Origin: Azospirillum lipoferum 4B
GTDB lineage: Bacteria; Pseudomonadota; Alphaproteobacteria; Azospirillales; Azospirillaceae
Direction: 5' to 3'
NCBI RefSeq assembly: GCF_000283655.1
Contig: NC_016587.1
Span: forward strand, 310,001 to 374,000
DNA: 64,000 bases
The translations under genes were made by a program, and so were the position numbers. Each line of letters begins with the position of its first letter. Position 1 is the stretch's first letter. Below the pieces are notes generated by a model that was not told where the DNA came from, made no database searches, and saw only the letters and a program-made list of their open reading frames with translations. Positions 9,349-20,322 of this stretch are shown one piece after another.

Positions 9349-9467
9349 GGCCTGCTCTCGGGTGATGGCGTGGTCCGGCGTCGCCAGCCGCCGTCCGGGA
9401 GGGGCCGGCGGGCTTGCGGGGCGCATCCATAGCGCAGCCGCGCTTCGCTTCTCAAGAGCTTGGTTGA

Positions 9468-11378
<1,911 letters not shown>

Positions 11379-11466
11379 GTCCGCCCCAGACCTGTCCGTC
11401 CGGCATGGGCGTTGTCCCGGTCGGCTGCTTGGCAGCGGTGGCGCCGTCGTGTTAGGGCTTCAGTCC

Positions 11467-11850
11467 ATGAACAAGCTCTTCGCCACCGTCACCGCCCCGG
11501 TGCCTCGCTCGGCCCCGGCGGCGCTGTCCACCCGTTGTTTCGTGCGCGATCTGGTGATGGACGCGCTGATCGGCGTCTATGCCCATGAACGGGCGAAGCC
11601 CCAGCGCATCCGCCTGAACCTGGACCTCGAGGTGATCGCCCCCGGCGTCACTGGCGAGGACATGGCGACCATCGTCAAGGGCGTGGTCACCCAGGGCCAT
11701 GTCACGCTGGTGGAAACGCTGGCCGAGCGCATCGCCGAGCGCTGCCTCGCCGACGCGCGGGTGACGATGGCCAAGGTTCGGGTGGAGAAGCTGGACGTCT
11801 TTCCCGACGCCGCCAGCGTCGGCGTGGAGATCGAGCGCGCCCGCGCCTGA
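11467..11850 (+). CDS. folB: Dihydroneopterin aldolase family protein
   Basis: 127 residues, the FolB fold. Folate pathway enzyme converting dihydroneopterin to hydroxymethyl-dihydropterin and glycolaldehyde. Recognisable are DALIGVYAHERAKPQRI (substrate Glu/Tyr region) and the terminal KLDVFPDAASVGVEIER block including the catalytic-type Lys. The N-terminal 20 residues are variable. No other folate genes are adjacent, so a moonlighting or paralogous role such as the FolX-type epimerase cannot be excluded. Confidence 0.8.
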   Translation: MNKLFATVTAPVPRSAPAALSTRCFVRDLVMDALIGVYAHERAKPQRIRLNLDLEVIAPGVTGEDMATIVKGVVTQGHVTLVETLAERIAERCLADARVTMAKVRVEKLDVFPDAASVGVEIERARA

Positions 11851-11886
11851 CCGTTTTCCAACTCATAAGAGAGGAAGCCGTCTCCT

Positions 11887-12789
11887 GTGTCCTTGCTCGC
11901 CGTGCTCACCGCCGAACAGACCGCCGCCCGTCTTCCTTTCCCCGCCTTGTGCGACGCGGTGGCCGCAGCCGCCCGCGACTATGCCGCCGGCCGCATCGCC
12001 AGCCCGGAACGGCAGGTGCTGCCGCTGCCGGACGGCGGCGTGCTGCTGTCGATGCCGGCCACGGCGCCGGACATCGCCATCCACAAGCTGGTGAACGTCA
12101 ATCCAGGCAACGGCGCCAAGGGTCTGCCGACCATCCATGGCGTGGTCAGCGCCTTCGACGCCGCGACCGGCGCGCCGCAGCTGATCCTGGACGGCCCGAC
12201 CGTCACCGCGCGCCGCACCGCCGCCGTGTCGATGCTGGCGATCCGCACGCTGGCCCAGGCCCCGCGCCACGTGGCTCTGCTCGGCGCCGGCACCCAGTCG
12301 GCCGGCCATGTGGCGGCGCTCGCGGCGCTCTTTCCCGGCATCCGCATCGACGTCCACAGCCGCAGCATCGACAGCGCCGCCGCCTTCTGCGCCAGGCAGG
12401 AGGGGCAGGGGGTGGAGTTGCGGCCGATGAGCGGCCCGGTCGATCCGGCCGCCGGGGTGGTGATCGCGCTGACCACCAGCCTGTCCCCCATCTATGACGA
12501 GACGCCGTGCCCGGACCGGCTGCTGGTCGGCGTCGGCGCCTTCAAGCCGGAGATGGCGGAGTTCGGCCCGACCGCCGTCCATGGCAGCGAGCTGTTCGTC
12601 GACGATCCCGCCGGCGCCCGCCACGAGGCCGGCGACTTCATCCAGGCCGGCGTGGACTGGGCGACGGTGAAGTCGCTGGTCGATGCACTGGACGGCCGCG
12701 CGACCGACGGGCGCCCGCGCCTGTTCAAGAGCGTCGGCTGCGCGGCGTGGGATCTGGCCGCCGCGCGTTGCGCGCTGGGGCAGGGGTAA
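11887..12789 (+). CDS. Ornithine cyclodeaminase/mu-crystallin family reductase, possibly delta-1-pyrroline-2-carboxylate reductase
   Basis: 300 residues. The family fold is clear from KLVNVNPGN near residue 62, TARRTAAVSMLA near 111 and the NAD(P)-binding LLGAGTQSAGH near 134. The family includes ornithine cyclodeaminase, alanine dehydrogenases and ketimine reductases; in Azospirillum brasilense a member (LhpI) reduces delta-1-pyrroline-2-carboxylate in hydroxyproline breakdown. Length and the PTIHGVVSAFDAATG segment fit that ketimine-reductase subgroup, but no hydroxyproline genes lie nearby, so the substrate is inferred. Start is GTG 11887; the purine-rich GAGAGGAAG upstream is rather far, leaving the TTG six bases on as an alternative. 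Confidence 0.7.
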   Translation: MSLLAVLTAEQTAARLPFPALCDAVAAAARDYAAGRIASPERQVLPLPDGGVLLSMPATAPDIAIHKLVNVNPGNGAKGLPTIHGVVSAFDAATGAPQLILDGPTVTARRTAAVSMLAIRTLAQAPRHVALLGAGTQSAGHVAALAALFPGIRIDVHSRSIDSAAAFCARQEGQGVELRPMSGPVDPAAGVVIALTTSLSPIYDETPCPDRLLVGVGAFKPEMAEFGPTAVHGSELFVDDPAGARHEAGDFIQAGVDWATVKSLVDALDGRATDGRPRLFKSVGCAAWDLAAARCALGQG

Positions 12790-12819
12790 GGCACCGGCCG
12801 GAGCTGCCGCCCCGTCCAC

Positions 12820-13296
12820 TCACTCCAGCGTCGGCTCCACCCGCTGTCCCACCCGGCGCTGGGAATCGACGGCGGCGCGCAGGCGGTCACGGGCGGCGCC
12901 GCGGCTTCCCGCGTCCGTGGCCGGGCGCAAGCCGTTGAGAGCCGCCAGGAAATTGGAGCCCGCACGCGCTTTCGGTTCGACCGCCCGGCGGGGCAGCGAC
13001 GGGACTTCCTGGGTCACCACTTCGCGGTCGGCGGCCATGCCCTTCGCTTCCGCACGGGCCTGCTGCGCCTCCACCCGCGCGCGGGCGACGATGCGGTCGC
13101 GCAGCTCGGCGTCGAGCGTGCGGAAGACGCGCGAGGCCTCGGTCAACTCGCGTTCCCGCCCGCTCTCCAGCGTACGCTTCAGGGCGTTGGCCAGCAGGCG
13201 GCATTCCAGGACGCCGGGCACCCGCTCGCGCTCCACCGCGCGGACAAGGATGCCGACGGCTTCGAGGGTTTCGCGGTCGAGGGTGCCGTGAGGCAT
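12820..13296 (-). CDS. Hypothetical protein, charged and helical
   Basis: 158 residues with no family I recognise. It begins MPHGTLDRETLEAV, is rich in Arg, Glu and Ala, and residues about 20-105 would form amphipathic helices; the C-terminal third is basic. No signal peptide or membrane segment. ATG 13296 is preferred over an upstream in-frame ATG at 13344 that would add 16 unlikely residues. Convergent with the reductase gene. Codon bias fits its neighbours, so it is likely real. Confidence 0.6.
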   Translation of the reverse strand: MPHGTLDRETLEAVGILVRAVERERVPGVLECRLLANALKRTLESGRERELTEASRVFRTLDAELRDRIVARARVEAQQARAEAKGMAADREVVTQEVPSLPRRAVEPKARAGSNFLAALNGLRPATDAGSRGAARDRLRAAVDSQRRVGQRVEPTLE

Positions 13297-13392
13297 GGTG
13301 AGGCCTGATCCGAAAGGGTTAGGGCCGACACTATCGGCGGGCAAGCGTCCGTATTCAACCCGCTTGTTAACCTTTTGTGCGATGCAGCCGGA

Positions 13393-14145
13393 TCAGCGCC
13401 CCACCGCCGCCTCCGGCCGATCCTGCTCCACCGCGCCGCGGCGCTGCAGCCATTCGGCGATCATCCAGCAGAAGGCCGCCCAGGCGGCGCCGACGCTCCA
13501 GCCGGCCAGAACGTCGGTCGGCCAATGGACGCCCAGATAGACGCGGCTCGACCCGATGACCAGCGTCAGCAGCATCGCCCAGGTCAGCAGATAGGCCTTG
13601 GTTCGCCGGCCCTCGACGAACTGGGACATCAGGGCGCCCAAGGTCAGGTAGACCACGGCCGACTGCATGGCGTGGCCGCTGGGGAAACTGGCGGAGATCA
13701 CCTGATCGCCGTGCGGCACCAGATCGGGGCGGGCGCGGTCGTACAGCATCTTCAGCAGGGTGCTGAGCGTCCCACCGCCGCCGACCGACACCAGGACCAG
13801 CAGCGCCGCCGCCCGCTTGTGCAGCAGAAGCAGGAAACCCAGCGTGGCGACGGTGACGATGGTGAGGATGGTTGTGCTGCCGAGCGAGGTGATGTCGCGC
13901 GCCATCCGGGCCAGCCACCAGGGGCCGCCGGGCTGGTCGGGATTCAGCGGATCGCGCAGAGCCAGCAGCAGGCGCTTGTCGAAGGCGCTGGTTTCGCCCT
14001 CCATCACCTCGCCGGCCAGTTCGACGAAGCCGAACAGCAGGCCGGCGACCACCGACATGCCGATCAGCATGCCCAGCTGATGCCGGCCGATGCTTGCCCA
14101 GAAACCGCCCCGGACGCCGTCTCCAACCCTGTTCCGCCAGCTCAC
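13393..14145 (-). CDS. PAP2-superfamily membrane phosphatase
   Basis: 250 residues with about six membrane helices. The three acid-phosphatase signature parts are present in order: KMLYDRARP, PSGHAM and SRVYLGVHWPTDV, which supply the catalytic His pair and phosphate-binding Arg/Lys. Family members dephosphorylate phosphatidate, phosphatidylglycerol phosphate or undecaprenyl pyrophosphate at the periplasmic face. The substrate is not determined. It sits next to the remnant of a deleted dehydrogenase gene. Confidence 0.85.
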   Translation of the reverse strand: MSWRNRVGDGVRGGFWASIGRHQLGMLIGMSVVAGLLFGFVELAGEVMEGETSAFDKRLLLALRDPLNPDQPGGPWWLARMARDITSLGSTTILTIVTVATLGFLLLLHKRAAALLVLVSVGGGGTLSTLLKMLYDRARPDLVPHGDQVISASFPSGHAMQSAVVYLTLGALMSQFVEGRRTKAYLLTWAMLLTLVIGSSRVYLGVHWPTDVLAGWSVGAAWAAFCWMIAEWLQRRGAVEQDRPEAAVGR

Positions 14146-14171
14146 CGGTGCCCTCCGCCTCTGTTTCCCGT

Positions 14172-14362
14172 TCAGGCGGGAGAGAGCAGCCGCACCGGTG
14201 AACCGGCCGTCCAGGCCAGGATGTCCTCCAGCGCGTCGCGGTAGAACACCGCGTAATTCTCCCGCGTCACGTAGCCCAGATGGGGCGTCGGCACCGTGTT
14301 GGGAAGGTCAAGCCAAAGGCTGTTTTCGGGCAGGGGTGCGCGTCGAGGATGGCGACGCGCAT
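14172..14362 (-). pseudogene. Remnant of a D-isomer-specific 2-hydroxyacid dehydrogenase, internally deleted
   Basis: Only the two ends of the gene survive. From ATG 14362 the first seven codons read MRVAILD, the usual beginning of this family (normally followed by DYQ). Immediately after, in another frame, comes the family C-terminus: PLPENSLWLDLPNTV, PTPHLGYVTRENYAVFYRD and a short tail ending RLLSPA at TGA 14172. Catalytic and NAD-binding regions, roughly 250 codons, are missing, and the junction shifts frame, so the ATG frame stops after 31 codons. The join near 14340 lies in GAC/CGC-rich sequence, suggesting deletion by short homology. Confidence 0.75.
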
Positions 14363-14375
14363 GGAGCCCGGCCCT

Positions 14376-15356
14376 TTACTTGGTGAAGTAGGGCGCCAGG
14401 TTGGCGCGGATGCGGTCGAGAATCGGAACGGCGGTCGCCGGCAGCTCGAACGGGCGGCCGGTGATGGTCTCGCCGGCTTCGATGTAGACGCGGGCCGCTT
14501 CCAGAACCACGTCGCCGGGGATTTCCGGCACGTCCTGGGTGTAGGGATCGCAGCGGGCGACCACCCAGTTGCGGACGAAGTCCTTGTCGAAGCTCTCCGG
14601 CTTCTCGCCGGCCTCGAACCGCTCCTGATAGCTGGCGGCGAACCAGTAGCGCGAGCTGTCGGGGGTGTGGATCTCGTCGGCCAGCAGGATGTTGCCGTCC
14701 TCGTCGAAGCCGAACTCATACTTGGTGTCGACCAGGATCAGGCCGCGGTCCGCCGCCATCTTCTGGCCGCGGGCGAACAGGGCCAGCGCCTTGTCCGACA
14801 CCTCGTCCCACTGGGCGCGGGTCAGCAGGTTGCGCTCCACGATCTCGGTCGCGGTCAGCTCCTCGTCATGGCCGGCGTCGAAGGCCTTGGTGGTCGGCGT
14901 GATGATGGGGGTGCCCAGCTTCTGGTTCTGGCGCAGACCGTCGGGGAAGATGTGGCCGTACATCTCGCGCCGGCCCTGCTTGTACATCGACCAGATCGAG
15001 GTGCCGGTGGTGCCCGCCATGTAATCGCGAACCACGACCTCGACCGGCATGATGGTCAGCCGCTTCGCCACCACGACGTTGGGGTCCGGGTATTCCAGGA
15101 CGTGGTTGGCGCAGATGTCCTTCGTCGCCTCGAACCAGAAGCGCGCGGTCTGGGTCAGCACCTGCCCCTTGAAGGGAATGGCGGTCAGGGCGCGGTCGAA
15201 GGCCGACAGCCGGTCGGTGGTGATCAGGATGCGCCGCCCGTCCGGAAGGTCGTAGTTTTCACGCACCTTGCCGCGGTAATGATTGGGCAGCTCCGCGATG
15301 AAGGCGTCGCGAAGAACGTTGGTCAGGTGCGGGGCGAGCAGGGCGGTGTCAACCAT
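14376..15356 (-). CDS. purC: Phosphoribosylaminoimidazole-succinocarboxamide synthase
   Basis: 326 residues. Purine biosynthesis: condenses CAIR with aspartate using ATP. Typical blocks are [13 protein letters not shown] and [12 protein letters not shown]-like [15 protein letters not shown] near residue 45, [28 protein letters not shown] and [12 protein letters not shown]. It is the longer type of SAICAR synthase found in many proteobacteria and yeast rather than the short 240-residue form. ATG 15356 gives [11 protein letters not shown]; an upstream in-frame ATG adds unconserved residues. Not in an operon with other pur genes. Confidence 0.95.
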   Translation of the reverse strand: MVDTALLAPHLTNVLRDAFIAELPNHYRGKVRENYDLPDGRRILITTDRLSAFDRALTAIPFKGQVLTQTARFWFEATKDICANHVLEYPDPNVVVAKRLTIMPVEVVVRDYMAGTTGTSIWSMYKQGRREMYGHIFPDGLRQNQKLGTPIITPTTKAFDAGHDEELTATEIVERNLLTRAQWDEVSDKALALFARGQKMAADRGLILVDTKYEFGFDEDGNILLADEIHTPDSSRYWFAASYQERFEAGEKPESFDKDFVRNWVVARCDPYTQDVPEIPGDVVLEAARVYIEAGETITGRPFELPATAVPILDRIRANLAPYFTK

Positions 15357-15459
15357 GGGATCCTGGTCCGGATGCTGGGGCGGATGCGAGAGGCGCGCAT
15401 GATACCCCAAAGCCCTGCCGGAGCCAGGACGCTAAATCAAGAGGGAGGATCGCTGTCCG

Positions 15460-16224
15460 ATGCATGACATGAACGTCACGGTGGCGGCGGGCGGGTGCGC
15501 CGACGATTATGTCCCCAGGCCCGGAGTCGTCCGCGTCTGGTTCGCCGATCTCACCGCCTTGTCGGCGCACAAGGGTGCGATGCGCGCCCTGCTGTCCGCC
15601 GACGAGGTGGAACGCGCCGACCGCTTTCTGATGGAACGGCTGACCGACCGCTTCGTGCTGCGCCGCGGGCTGCTGCGGCTGCTGCTGGGGCGCTGCACCG
15701 GCCGCGATCCGGCGGAGCTGGCCTTCGACTACGGCACGCACGGCAAGCCGGCGCTGCCCGGCGGTCCGTCCTTCAACCTCAGCGACAGCGAGGACAGCCT
15801 CGCCATCGCGGTGGCGGCGCAGGGACGGATCGGCGTCGACATCGAGCGGCTGCGGCCCATCGAAAGCGCCGACGGCATCGCCGACCGCTTTTTCCACGCG
15901 ACCGAACGCGCGGCCCTGCAGGCGCTGGGGCCGGAGGGGCGGGACGAGGGCTTCCTGCTGGCCTGGACGCGGAAGGAGGCCTTCATCAAGGCGGCCGGAG
16001 TCGGGCTGTCGATGCCGCTCGACCAGTTCGCGGTGGAGGTCACGCCCGGCGTGCCGCCGGCCCTGCTGGAGATCGGCGAGGGGCTGCGGGGGGACGTCGG
16101 GCTTCCGGCGGACTGGAGCCTGTTCGACCGCCGGGTGCTGCCGGGCACCGTCGCTGCCATCGCGGCGCATGGGACGGGATGGGCGGTTGAGACGCGGGTG
16201 GTGGATGCGGAGTTCGTGGGGTAG
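15460..16224 (+). CDS. 4'-phosphopantetheinyl transferase, Sfp type
   Basis: 254 residues. Transfers phosphopantetheine from coenzyme A to a serine on carrier proteins. The two Sfp motifs are visible: IGVDIERL (magnesium Asp/Glu) and WTRKEAFIKAAG (W-x-x-KEA-x-x-K). Length and pseudo-dimer layout fit Sfp rather than the short AcpS. GGGAGGA precedes the ATG at 15460. No NRPS or PKS gene is in the window; the acyl-carrier-like protein at 28.9 kb is one possible, unproven client. Confidence 0.9.
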   Translation: MHDMNVTVAAGGCADDYVPRPGVVRVWFADLTALSAHKGAMRALLSADEVERADRFLMERLTDRFVLRRGLLRLLLGRCTGRDPAELAFDYGTHGKPALPGGPSFNLSDSEDSLAIAVAAQGRIGVDIERLRPIESADGIADRFFHATERAALQALGPEGRDEGFLLAWTRKEAFIKAAGVGLSMPLDQFAVEVTPGVPPALLEIGEGLRGDVGLPADWSLFDRRVLPGTVAAIAAHGTGWAVETRVVDAEFVG

Positions 16225-16230
16225 GAAAAC

Positions 16231-16388
16231 GCCCTCTCCCGTCCCGGGAGAGGGAGGGGACCCGCCGAAGGTGGGGAGGGTGAGGGGTGATCCAAGGAAC
16301 CGGAAGCGCATGGTTCCTCGCACTACCCCTCACCCTTCCCATGCTCCGCATGGGCCCCTTCCCTCTCCCGGGGCGGGCGGGAGAGGGA
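16231..16388. repeat. Composite GC-rich palindromic intergenic repeat
   Basis: Fills the space between two convergent genes. Each end has a CCCTCTCCCG...GGGAGAGGG hairpin (16232-16253 and about 16361-16387); inside lie the inverted arms GGTGAGGGGT and ACCCCTCACC and a central AGGAACC/GGTTCCT pair. The whole unit is one long imperfect palindrome and probably acts as a two-way terminator. Related units occur near 36.9, 57.6 and 62.0 kb. Confidence 0.8.
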
Positions 16389-16391
16389 GAT

Positions 16392-17819
16392 TCACTCCCC
16401 GCCGGCCAGCGTGCCGGTCAGGCGGTTGCGGATGGCGGAGACGGCGCATTCCAGGGGGCGGTCGTCGTCGGGGCGCGGGGCCTTGTCCATCACGTCGGGG
16501 CACATGTCCTGCGCCATCCACACCTGCGGCTTGGGCGGGACCGGAGCGTTGGCGTCGCAGGTGGCGGGGTCGGGGTGGGTTTCCTCGGTGTTGCCGTGGG
16601 TCGGCTTGACCTCCAGGTTCGGCGAGACGCCGAAGCAGTCCACCAGAGCCCCCGACGGGCGGTAGTAGCGGGCGGTGGTCAGGCGGATGCCGGTGTCGAC
16701 GCTGAGCGAGGAGATCGTCTGCACCGACCCCTTGCCGTAGGAGCGCGAGCCGAACAGCAGCGCGCGGTGATGGTCCTGCAGGGCGCCGGCCACGATCTCC
16801 GATGCCGAGGCCGAGCCGCTGTTGATCAGCACCACCACCGGCAGCCCGGCCAGCAGGTCGCCCGAGGTGCCGCGGTAGGAGCGGGATTCCTCCGGGTCGC
16901 GGCCGCGGACGGAGACGATGTCCACCGTCTCCAGGAAGCGGTCGGCCACCTGCACCGCCTGCTCCAGCAGGCCGCCGGGGTTGTTGCGCAGGTCGATGAC
17001 GGCTCCGGTCAGCCGGCCCTTCGCCTGCCGGCGCATGTCCTCCACCGCCGCGTCCAGCGCCGAGGAGGTCGACTGGTTGAAGGTGGCGATGCGGATATAG
17101 GCGACGTTGCCCTCCAGCCGGTAACGGACGGGCTGGATCTTGACGATGGCGCGGGTCAGCGAGACGCGGGTGTTGGCGTCGGTCGCCGGCGGGCGGCGGA
17201 TCGACAGGGCGACCGAGCTGCCGACGGGGCCGCGCATGCGGGCGACGGCATCGTGCAGGTTCAGCCCCTTGACCGCCACGTCGTCGATGCGGGCGATCAG
17301 GTCGCCGCTGCGCAGGCCGGCGCGGGCGGCGGGCGAGCCATCGATGGGGGACACGACCTTGATCAGGCCGCTTTCCTCGTCCATCGTCACCTCGATGCCG
17401 AGCCCGCCGAACTCGCCCTGCGTCTGTTCGCGCAGGTAGCGGTAGCGTTCGCTGTCGAGGAAGCTGGAATAGGGATCGAGCGAGCCCAGCATGCTGTCCA
17501 GCGCCGCTTCGGTCAGCATGCGGTCGCTGGCGCGCGGGTTCTCCGCCTTCTTCTTCTTCAGCCCGTCTTCCGCCTTGTCGACCAGAACCTGCGGATCGAA
17601 GGGCTTCACATGCTCCGTCAAAACGCGGCGCATGGCGTCGGAGAAGAGGACATAGTTGCGGTCGGAGGCGGACAGCGACCCATAGCCGCGGATCTTTGCG
17701 AAATCGGTGCGGTATCGGTCGAGCGCCGCGACGGTGTCGGCACGGCTGGTCGGCGCCACGGCGCAGGCGGGCCCGATCGCCACCATCATCAGCAGCAAGG
17801 CAGCCAGCAGCTTCGCCAT
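16392..17819 (-). CDS. S41 family C-terminal processing protease (CtpA type)
   Basis: 475 residues. Periplasmic serine protease that trims or degrades substrates through a Ser/Lys dyad. Order of parts: signal peptide (MAKLLAALLLMMVAIGPACA), an N-terminal helical region, DPYSSFLD, a PDZ domain (about 115-195, GLGIEVTMDEESG), then the peptidase core with INSGSASASEIVAG (catalytic Ser) and SYGKGSVQ (catalytic Lys). ATG 17819 follows AGAGGGG and gives the signal peptide; an upstream in-frame start would bury it. A C-terminal extension with several cysteines follows. Single gene. Confidence 0.9.
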   Translation of the reverse strand: MAKLLAALLLMMVAIGPACAVAPTSRADTVAALDRYRTDFAKIRGYGSLSASDRNYVLFSDAMRRVLTEHVKPFDPQVLVDKAEDGLKKKKAENPRASDRMLTEAALDSMLGSLDPYSSFLDSERYRYLREQTQGEFGGLGIEVTMDEESGLIKVVSPIDGSPAARAGLRSGDLIARIDDVAVKGLNLHDAVARMRGPVGSSVALSIRRPPATDANTRVSLTRAIVKIQPVRYRLEGNVAYIRIATFNQSTSSALDAAVEDMRRQAKGRLTGAVIDLRNNPGGLLEQAVQVADRFLETVDIVSVRGRDPEESRSYRGTSGDLLAGLPVVVLINSGSASASEIVAGALQDHHRALLFGSRSYGKGSVQTISSLSVDTGIRLTTARYYRPSGALVDCFGVSPNLEVKPTHGNTEETHPDPATCDANAPVPPKPQVWMAQDMCPDVMDKAPRPDDDRPLECAVSAIRNRLTGTLAGGE

Positions 17820-18128
17820 TCTAGGCCCCTCTTGACTGGCCGGTCCGGCCGGCGGTCTTACGCTCATCGTTCACTTATACCAGGGTTTCGCCGGTTGGCC
17901 CGACCCTAGCACGTCGTTCCGCCATTCTCAAAGTCCACCCCGGATTCGGCAAGAGTGTCATGCAATAGGGACGGCGGCAGGGGATCGGTTCCTGCGCAGG
18001 CTGCTTCGCACGGGCATAAGGTCTTCTGCCGGACATGGTGTCCGCAAACGGCAATGTCGCGCGCCCCGATGGGACGCGCGACCGGTGTGAAGGGATGAGT
18101 GCTTTCGGAAGGGTGGGAGTGAGGATGC
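17820..18128. other. 309-base spacer with a perfect inverted repeat
   Basis: No convincing gene. Bases 18056-18063 (GTCGCGCG) pair exactly with 18075-18082 around an 11-base loop, a hairpin that could end transcription of the sugar transferase gene although no T-run follows. The rest presumably carries the ctpA promoter. Confidence 0.5.
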
Positions 18129-18851
18129 TCAGTAGGCGCCGCTGCCCTTCACCACCACCCGCACGGTGCGCAGCATGATGCCGATGTCGGTCCAGAAGCT
18201 CCAACCCACCACATAGGCGGTGTCGAGCTGGACCCGCCGCACGTAATCGACGTCGCTGCGGCCGCTGACCTGCCACAGCCCGGTCAGGCCGGGGCGGCAG
18301 CGGGTGTAGAAGGGGAAGCAGGCGCGGTAATAGGGGACCTCGTCGTCGATGATCGGGCGGGGACCGACCAGGCTCATGTCGCCGCGCAGGACGTTGATCA
18401 GCTGCGGCAGCTCGTCCAGGCTCGACTTGCGCAGGAAGCGGCCGACCGGGGTGATGCGCGGGTCGTTGCGCAGCTTGCGCGTCGCCAGCCATTCGCTGCG
18501 CGCCGTCTCGTCGGTGGCGAGCAGCCGCTCCAGCACCTCGGCGGAGTTCACCACCATGGAACGGAACTTCAGGCAGGTGAAGGGTCGCCCGTCGGCGCCG
18601 ACGCGCCGGTGGCCGAACACCGCCGGGCCGCCGTCACGCGCCACCATCCAGGCCAGAAGCAGCATCAGCGGCCCGAACAGCGCGAGCAGCCCCAGCGAGC
18701 CGACGATGTCGAAGGCCCGCTTCACCCGGTGCCTGTGCAGGGGTGGGCAACCGGGCAGCCGGTCCATCGCCTGCATCGCCGACCGGGTGCCGGCCATGCG
18801 GCCGGGGTCCAGGCGAGGTGCGCCCAGAAGAGCGATGTTGGACAACGCCAT
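18129..18851 (-). CDS. Undecaprenyl-phosphate sugar phosphotransferase (ExoY/PssA type)
   Basis: 240 residues. Starts polysaccharide repeat units by moving a sugar-1-phosphate from a UDP-sugar to undecaprenyl phosphate at the inner membrane. One membrane helix (about 50-70) precedes the conserved catalytic domain: FGHRRVGADGRPF, LKFRSM, DPRITPVGRFLRKSSLDELPQ, LRGDMSLVGPRP and YxxRxxxxPGLTGLWQVSGRS. There is no large N-terminal membrane domain, so it is the short ExoY-like form. It stands alone, far from the polysaccharide locus at 55-64 kb. Confidence 0.9.
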   Translation of the reverse strand: MALSNIALLGAPRLDPGRMAGTRSAMQAMDRLPGCPPLHRHRVKRAFDIVGSLGLLALFGPLMLLLAWMVARDGGPAVFGHRRVGADGRPFTCLKFRSMVVNSAEVLERLLATDETARSEWLATRKLRNDPRITPVGRFLRKSSLDELPQLINVLRGDMSLVGPRPIIDDEVPYYRACFPFYTRCRPGLTGLWQVSGRSDVDYVRRVQLDTAYVVGWSFWTDIGIMLRTVRVVVKGSGAY

Positions 18852-18929
18852 AATATTCTCTCGTCGCTGAACGTCTCTGGTCAGGGCATAGGACCATCCG
18901 AGAGAGGCAACGGCCAGCGCGCGAAAGGG

Positions 18930-18954
18930 GTCCTGCCGAAAAGACAGGACTTTT
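18930..18954. terminator. Hairpin downstream of hypE
   Basis: GTCCTG (18930-18935) pairs with CAGGAC (18945-18950) around a nine-base loop, with TTTT on the plus-strand side and CCCTTT on the minus-strand side. It lies 30 bases past the hypE stop and before the sugar-transferase gene, so it may close the hyp operon. The stem is short. Confidence 0.4.
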
Positions 18955-18984
18955 GGAAAGGGTGAGTTAGCCCGCCGGTACGGG

Positions 18985-20031
18985 TCAGCAGATCCGGGGA
19001 AGCTGTTCTCCGGTCAGCCAATCCACGATCCGGCGGCCGCCGAAGCGGGTCTCCATCTGAACGAAGTGGTGGGGGTCTTCCACCACGCATCCGATGCAGG
19101 CGGCATCCCGTCCCAGCGGGTGGTCGCGCATGGCGGCGAGCATCCGGTCGCACTCCTCCGCCGCGCAGATCGCGATCAGCTTACCTTCGTTGGCGGCATA
19201 GAGCGGGTCCAGCCCCAACAATTCACAGGCCGCCGTCACCTGCGCCCGAACGGGGATGTCGGATTCGCGCAGCCGCATGCCGACACCGGACTGGTGGGCG
19301 ATCTCGTTCAGCGTCGTCGCCAGCCCGCCGCGGGTGGGATCGCGCAGCACATGGACGTCGGGCACCGCCGCCACCATTGCCGCGACCAGACCGTTCAGCG
19401 CCGCGCTGTCGGACAGGATCGCCGTTTCGAAGCCCAGGTTGTCGCGGGTCGACATGATGGCGACGCCATGGTCGCCCATGGTGCCGCTGACCAGGATGAC
19501 GTCGCCCGGCCGCGCCCGGTCGCCCGACGGGGCGACGCCCGGCGGCACCATGCCGATGCCGGTGGTGGTGATGAAGATGCCGTCGCCCTTGCCGCGCTCC
19601 ACCACCTTGGTGTCGCCGGACACGATGGCGACCCCGGCCTCGCGCGCTGCGGCGGCCATGCTGTCGACCACCCGCTTCAGGTCGGCGAGCGGGAAGCCCT
19701 CTTCGATGATGAAGCCGGCGGTCAGGTGCAGCGGCACGGCGCCGGCCATGGCGACGTCGTTCACCGTGCCGTGGACGGCCAGCGAGCCGATGTCGCCGCC
19801 GGGGAAGAACAGCGGCGAGACGACGAAGCCGTCGGTCGTCATCACCATCCGTCCGCCCGGCACGTCGAAGGCGGCCTGATCGTTGCCCTGGTCGAGATAC
19901 GGGTTGGCGAAGGCGGCGGCGAACAGCTCGCGCACCAGCTGCGCCATCGCCTTTCCGCCCGACCCGTGGGTCATGTCCACCGCCCCGCGGGCGATGTCGA
20001 GCTTGCGGGTGAAGAGGCGGCGGTCGGTCAT
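18985..20031 (-). CDS. hypE: Hydrogenase maturation protein HypE
   Basis: 348 residues. With HypF it makes the cyanide ligands of the [NiFe] hydrogenase iron: its C-terminal cysteine is carbamoylated and dehydrated to a thiocyanate. The protein ends in the diagnostic PRIC. Near the N-terminus HGSGGKAM and later GTVNDVAMAGA, VSGDTKVV, and DPTRGGLATTLNE are typical of the PurM-like ATP fold. Last gene of hupK-hypB-hypC-hypE. hypF and hypD, its usual partners, are not in this window. Confidence 0.95.
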   Translation of the reverse strand: MTDRRLFTRKLDIARGAVDMTHGSGGKAMAQLVRELFAAAFANPYLDQGNDQAAFDVPGGRMVMTTDGFVVSPLFFPGGDIGSLAVHGTVNDVAMAGAVPLHLTAGFIIEEGFPLADLKRVVDSMAAAAREAGVAIVSGDTKVVERGKGDGIFITTTGIGMVPPGVAPSGDRARPGDVILVSGTMGDHGVAIMSTRDNLGFETAILSDSAALNGLVAAMVAAVPDVHVLRDPTRGGLATTLNEIAHQSGVGMRLRESDIPVRAQVTAACELLGLDPLYAANEGKLIAICAAEECDRMLAAMRDHPLGRDAACIGCVVEDPHHFVQMETRFGGRRIVDWLTGEQLPRIC

Positions 20032-20074
20032 GGCGGGTGGTCCGGGTGGTCGGCGGGTGCGTGTGGGGGAGGCG

Positions 20075-20305
20075 TCAGGCCGCGGCTTCGGCTTCCGCGA
20101 CCTCGGCCAGCAGGGCGAGCGTCCGCTCGGCTTCCTCGGCGTCGAGGCGGGACAGGGCGTAGCCGACATGGACGATCACGTAATCGCCGACGGCGACATC
20201 CTCCACCAGCTCCAGCGAGCAGGTGGAGGTGACGCCGCCCAGGCTGACGGTGGCGCGGTCGTCGGGCAGCAGGGCGGTGACCAGGGCGGGGACGGCAAGG
20301 CACAT
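20075..20305 (-). CDS. hypC: Hydrogenase assembly chaperone HypC
   Basis: 76 residues. Carries the Fe(CN)2CO unit with HypD to the hydrogenase large-subunit precursor. Starts with MCLAVP; the cysteine at position 2 is the essential ligand in the HypC/HybG family. The VGDYVIVHVGYALSRLD segment is also conserved. 17 bases downstream of hypB and 43 bases before hypE. Confidence 0.95.
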   Translation of the reverse strand: MCLAVPALVTALLPDDRATVSLGGVTSTCSLELVEDVAVGDYVIVHVGYALSRLDAEEAERTLALLAEVAEAEAAA

Positions 20306-20322
20306 GGCGGCGGTCCTTCGGC

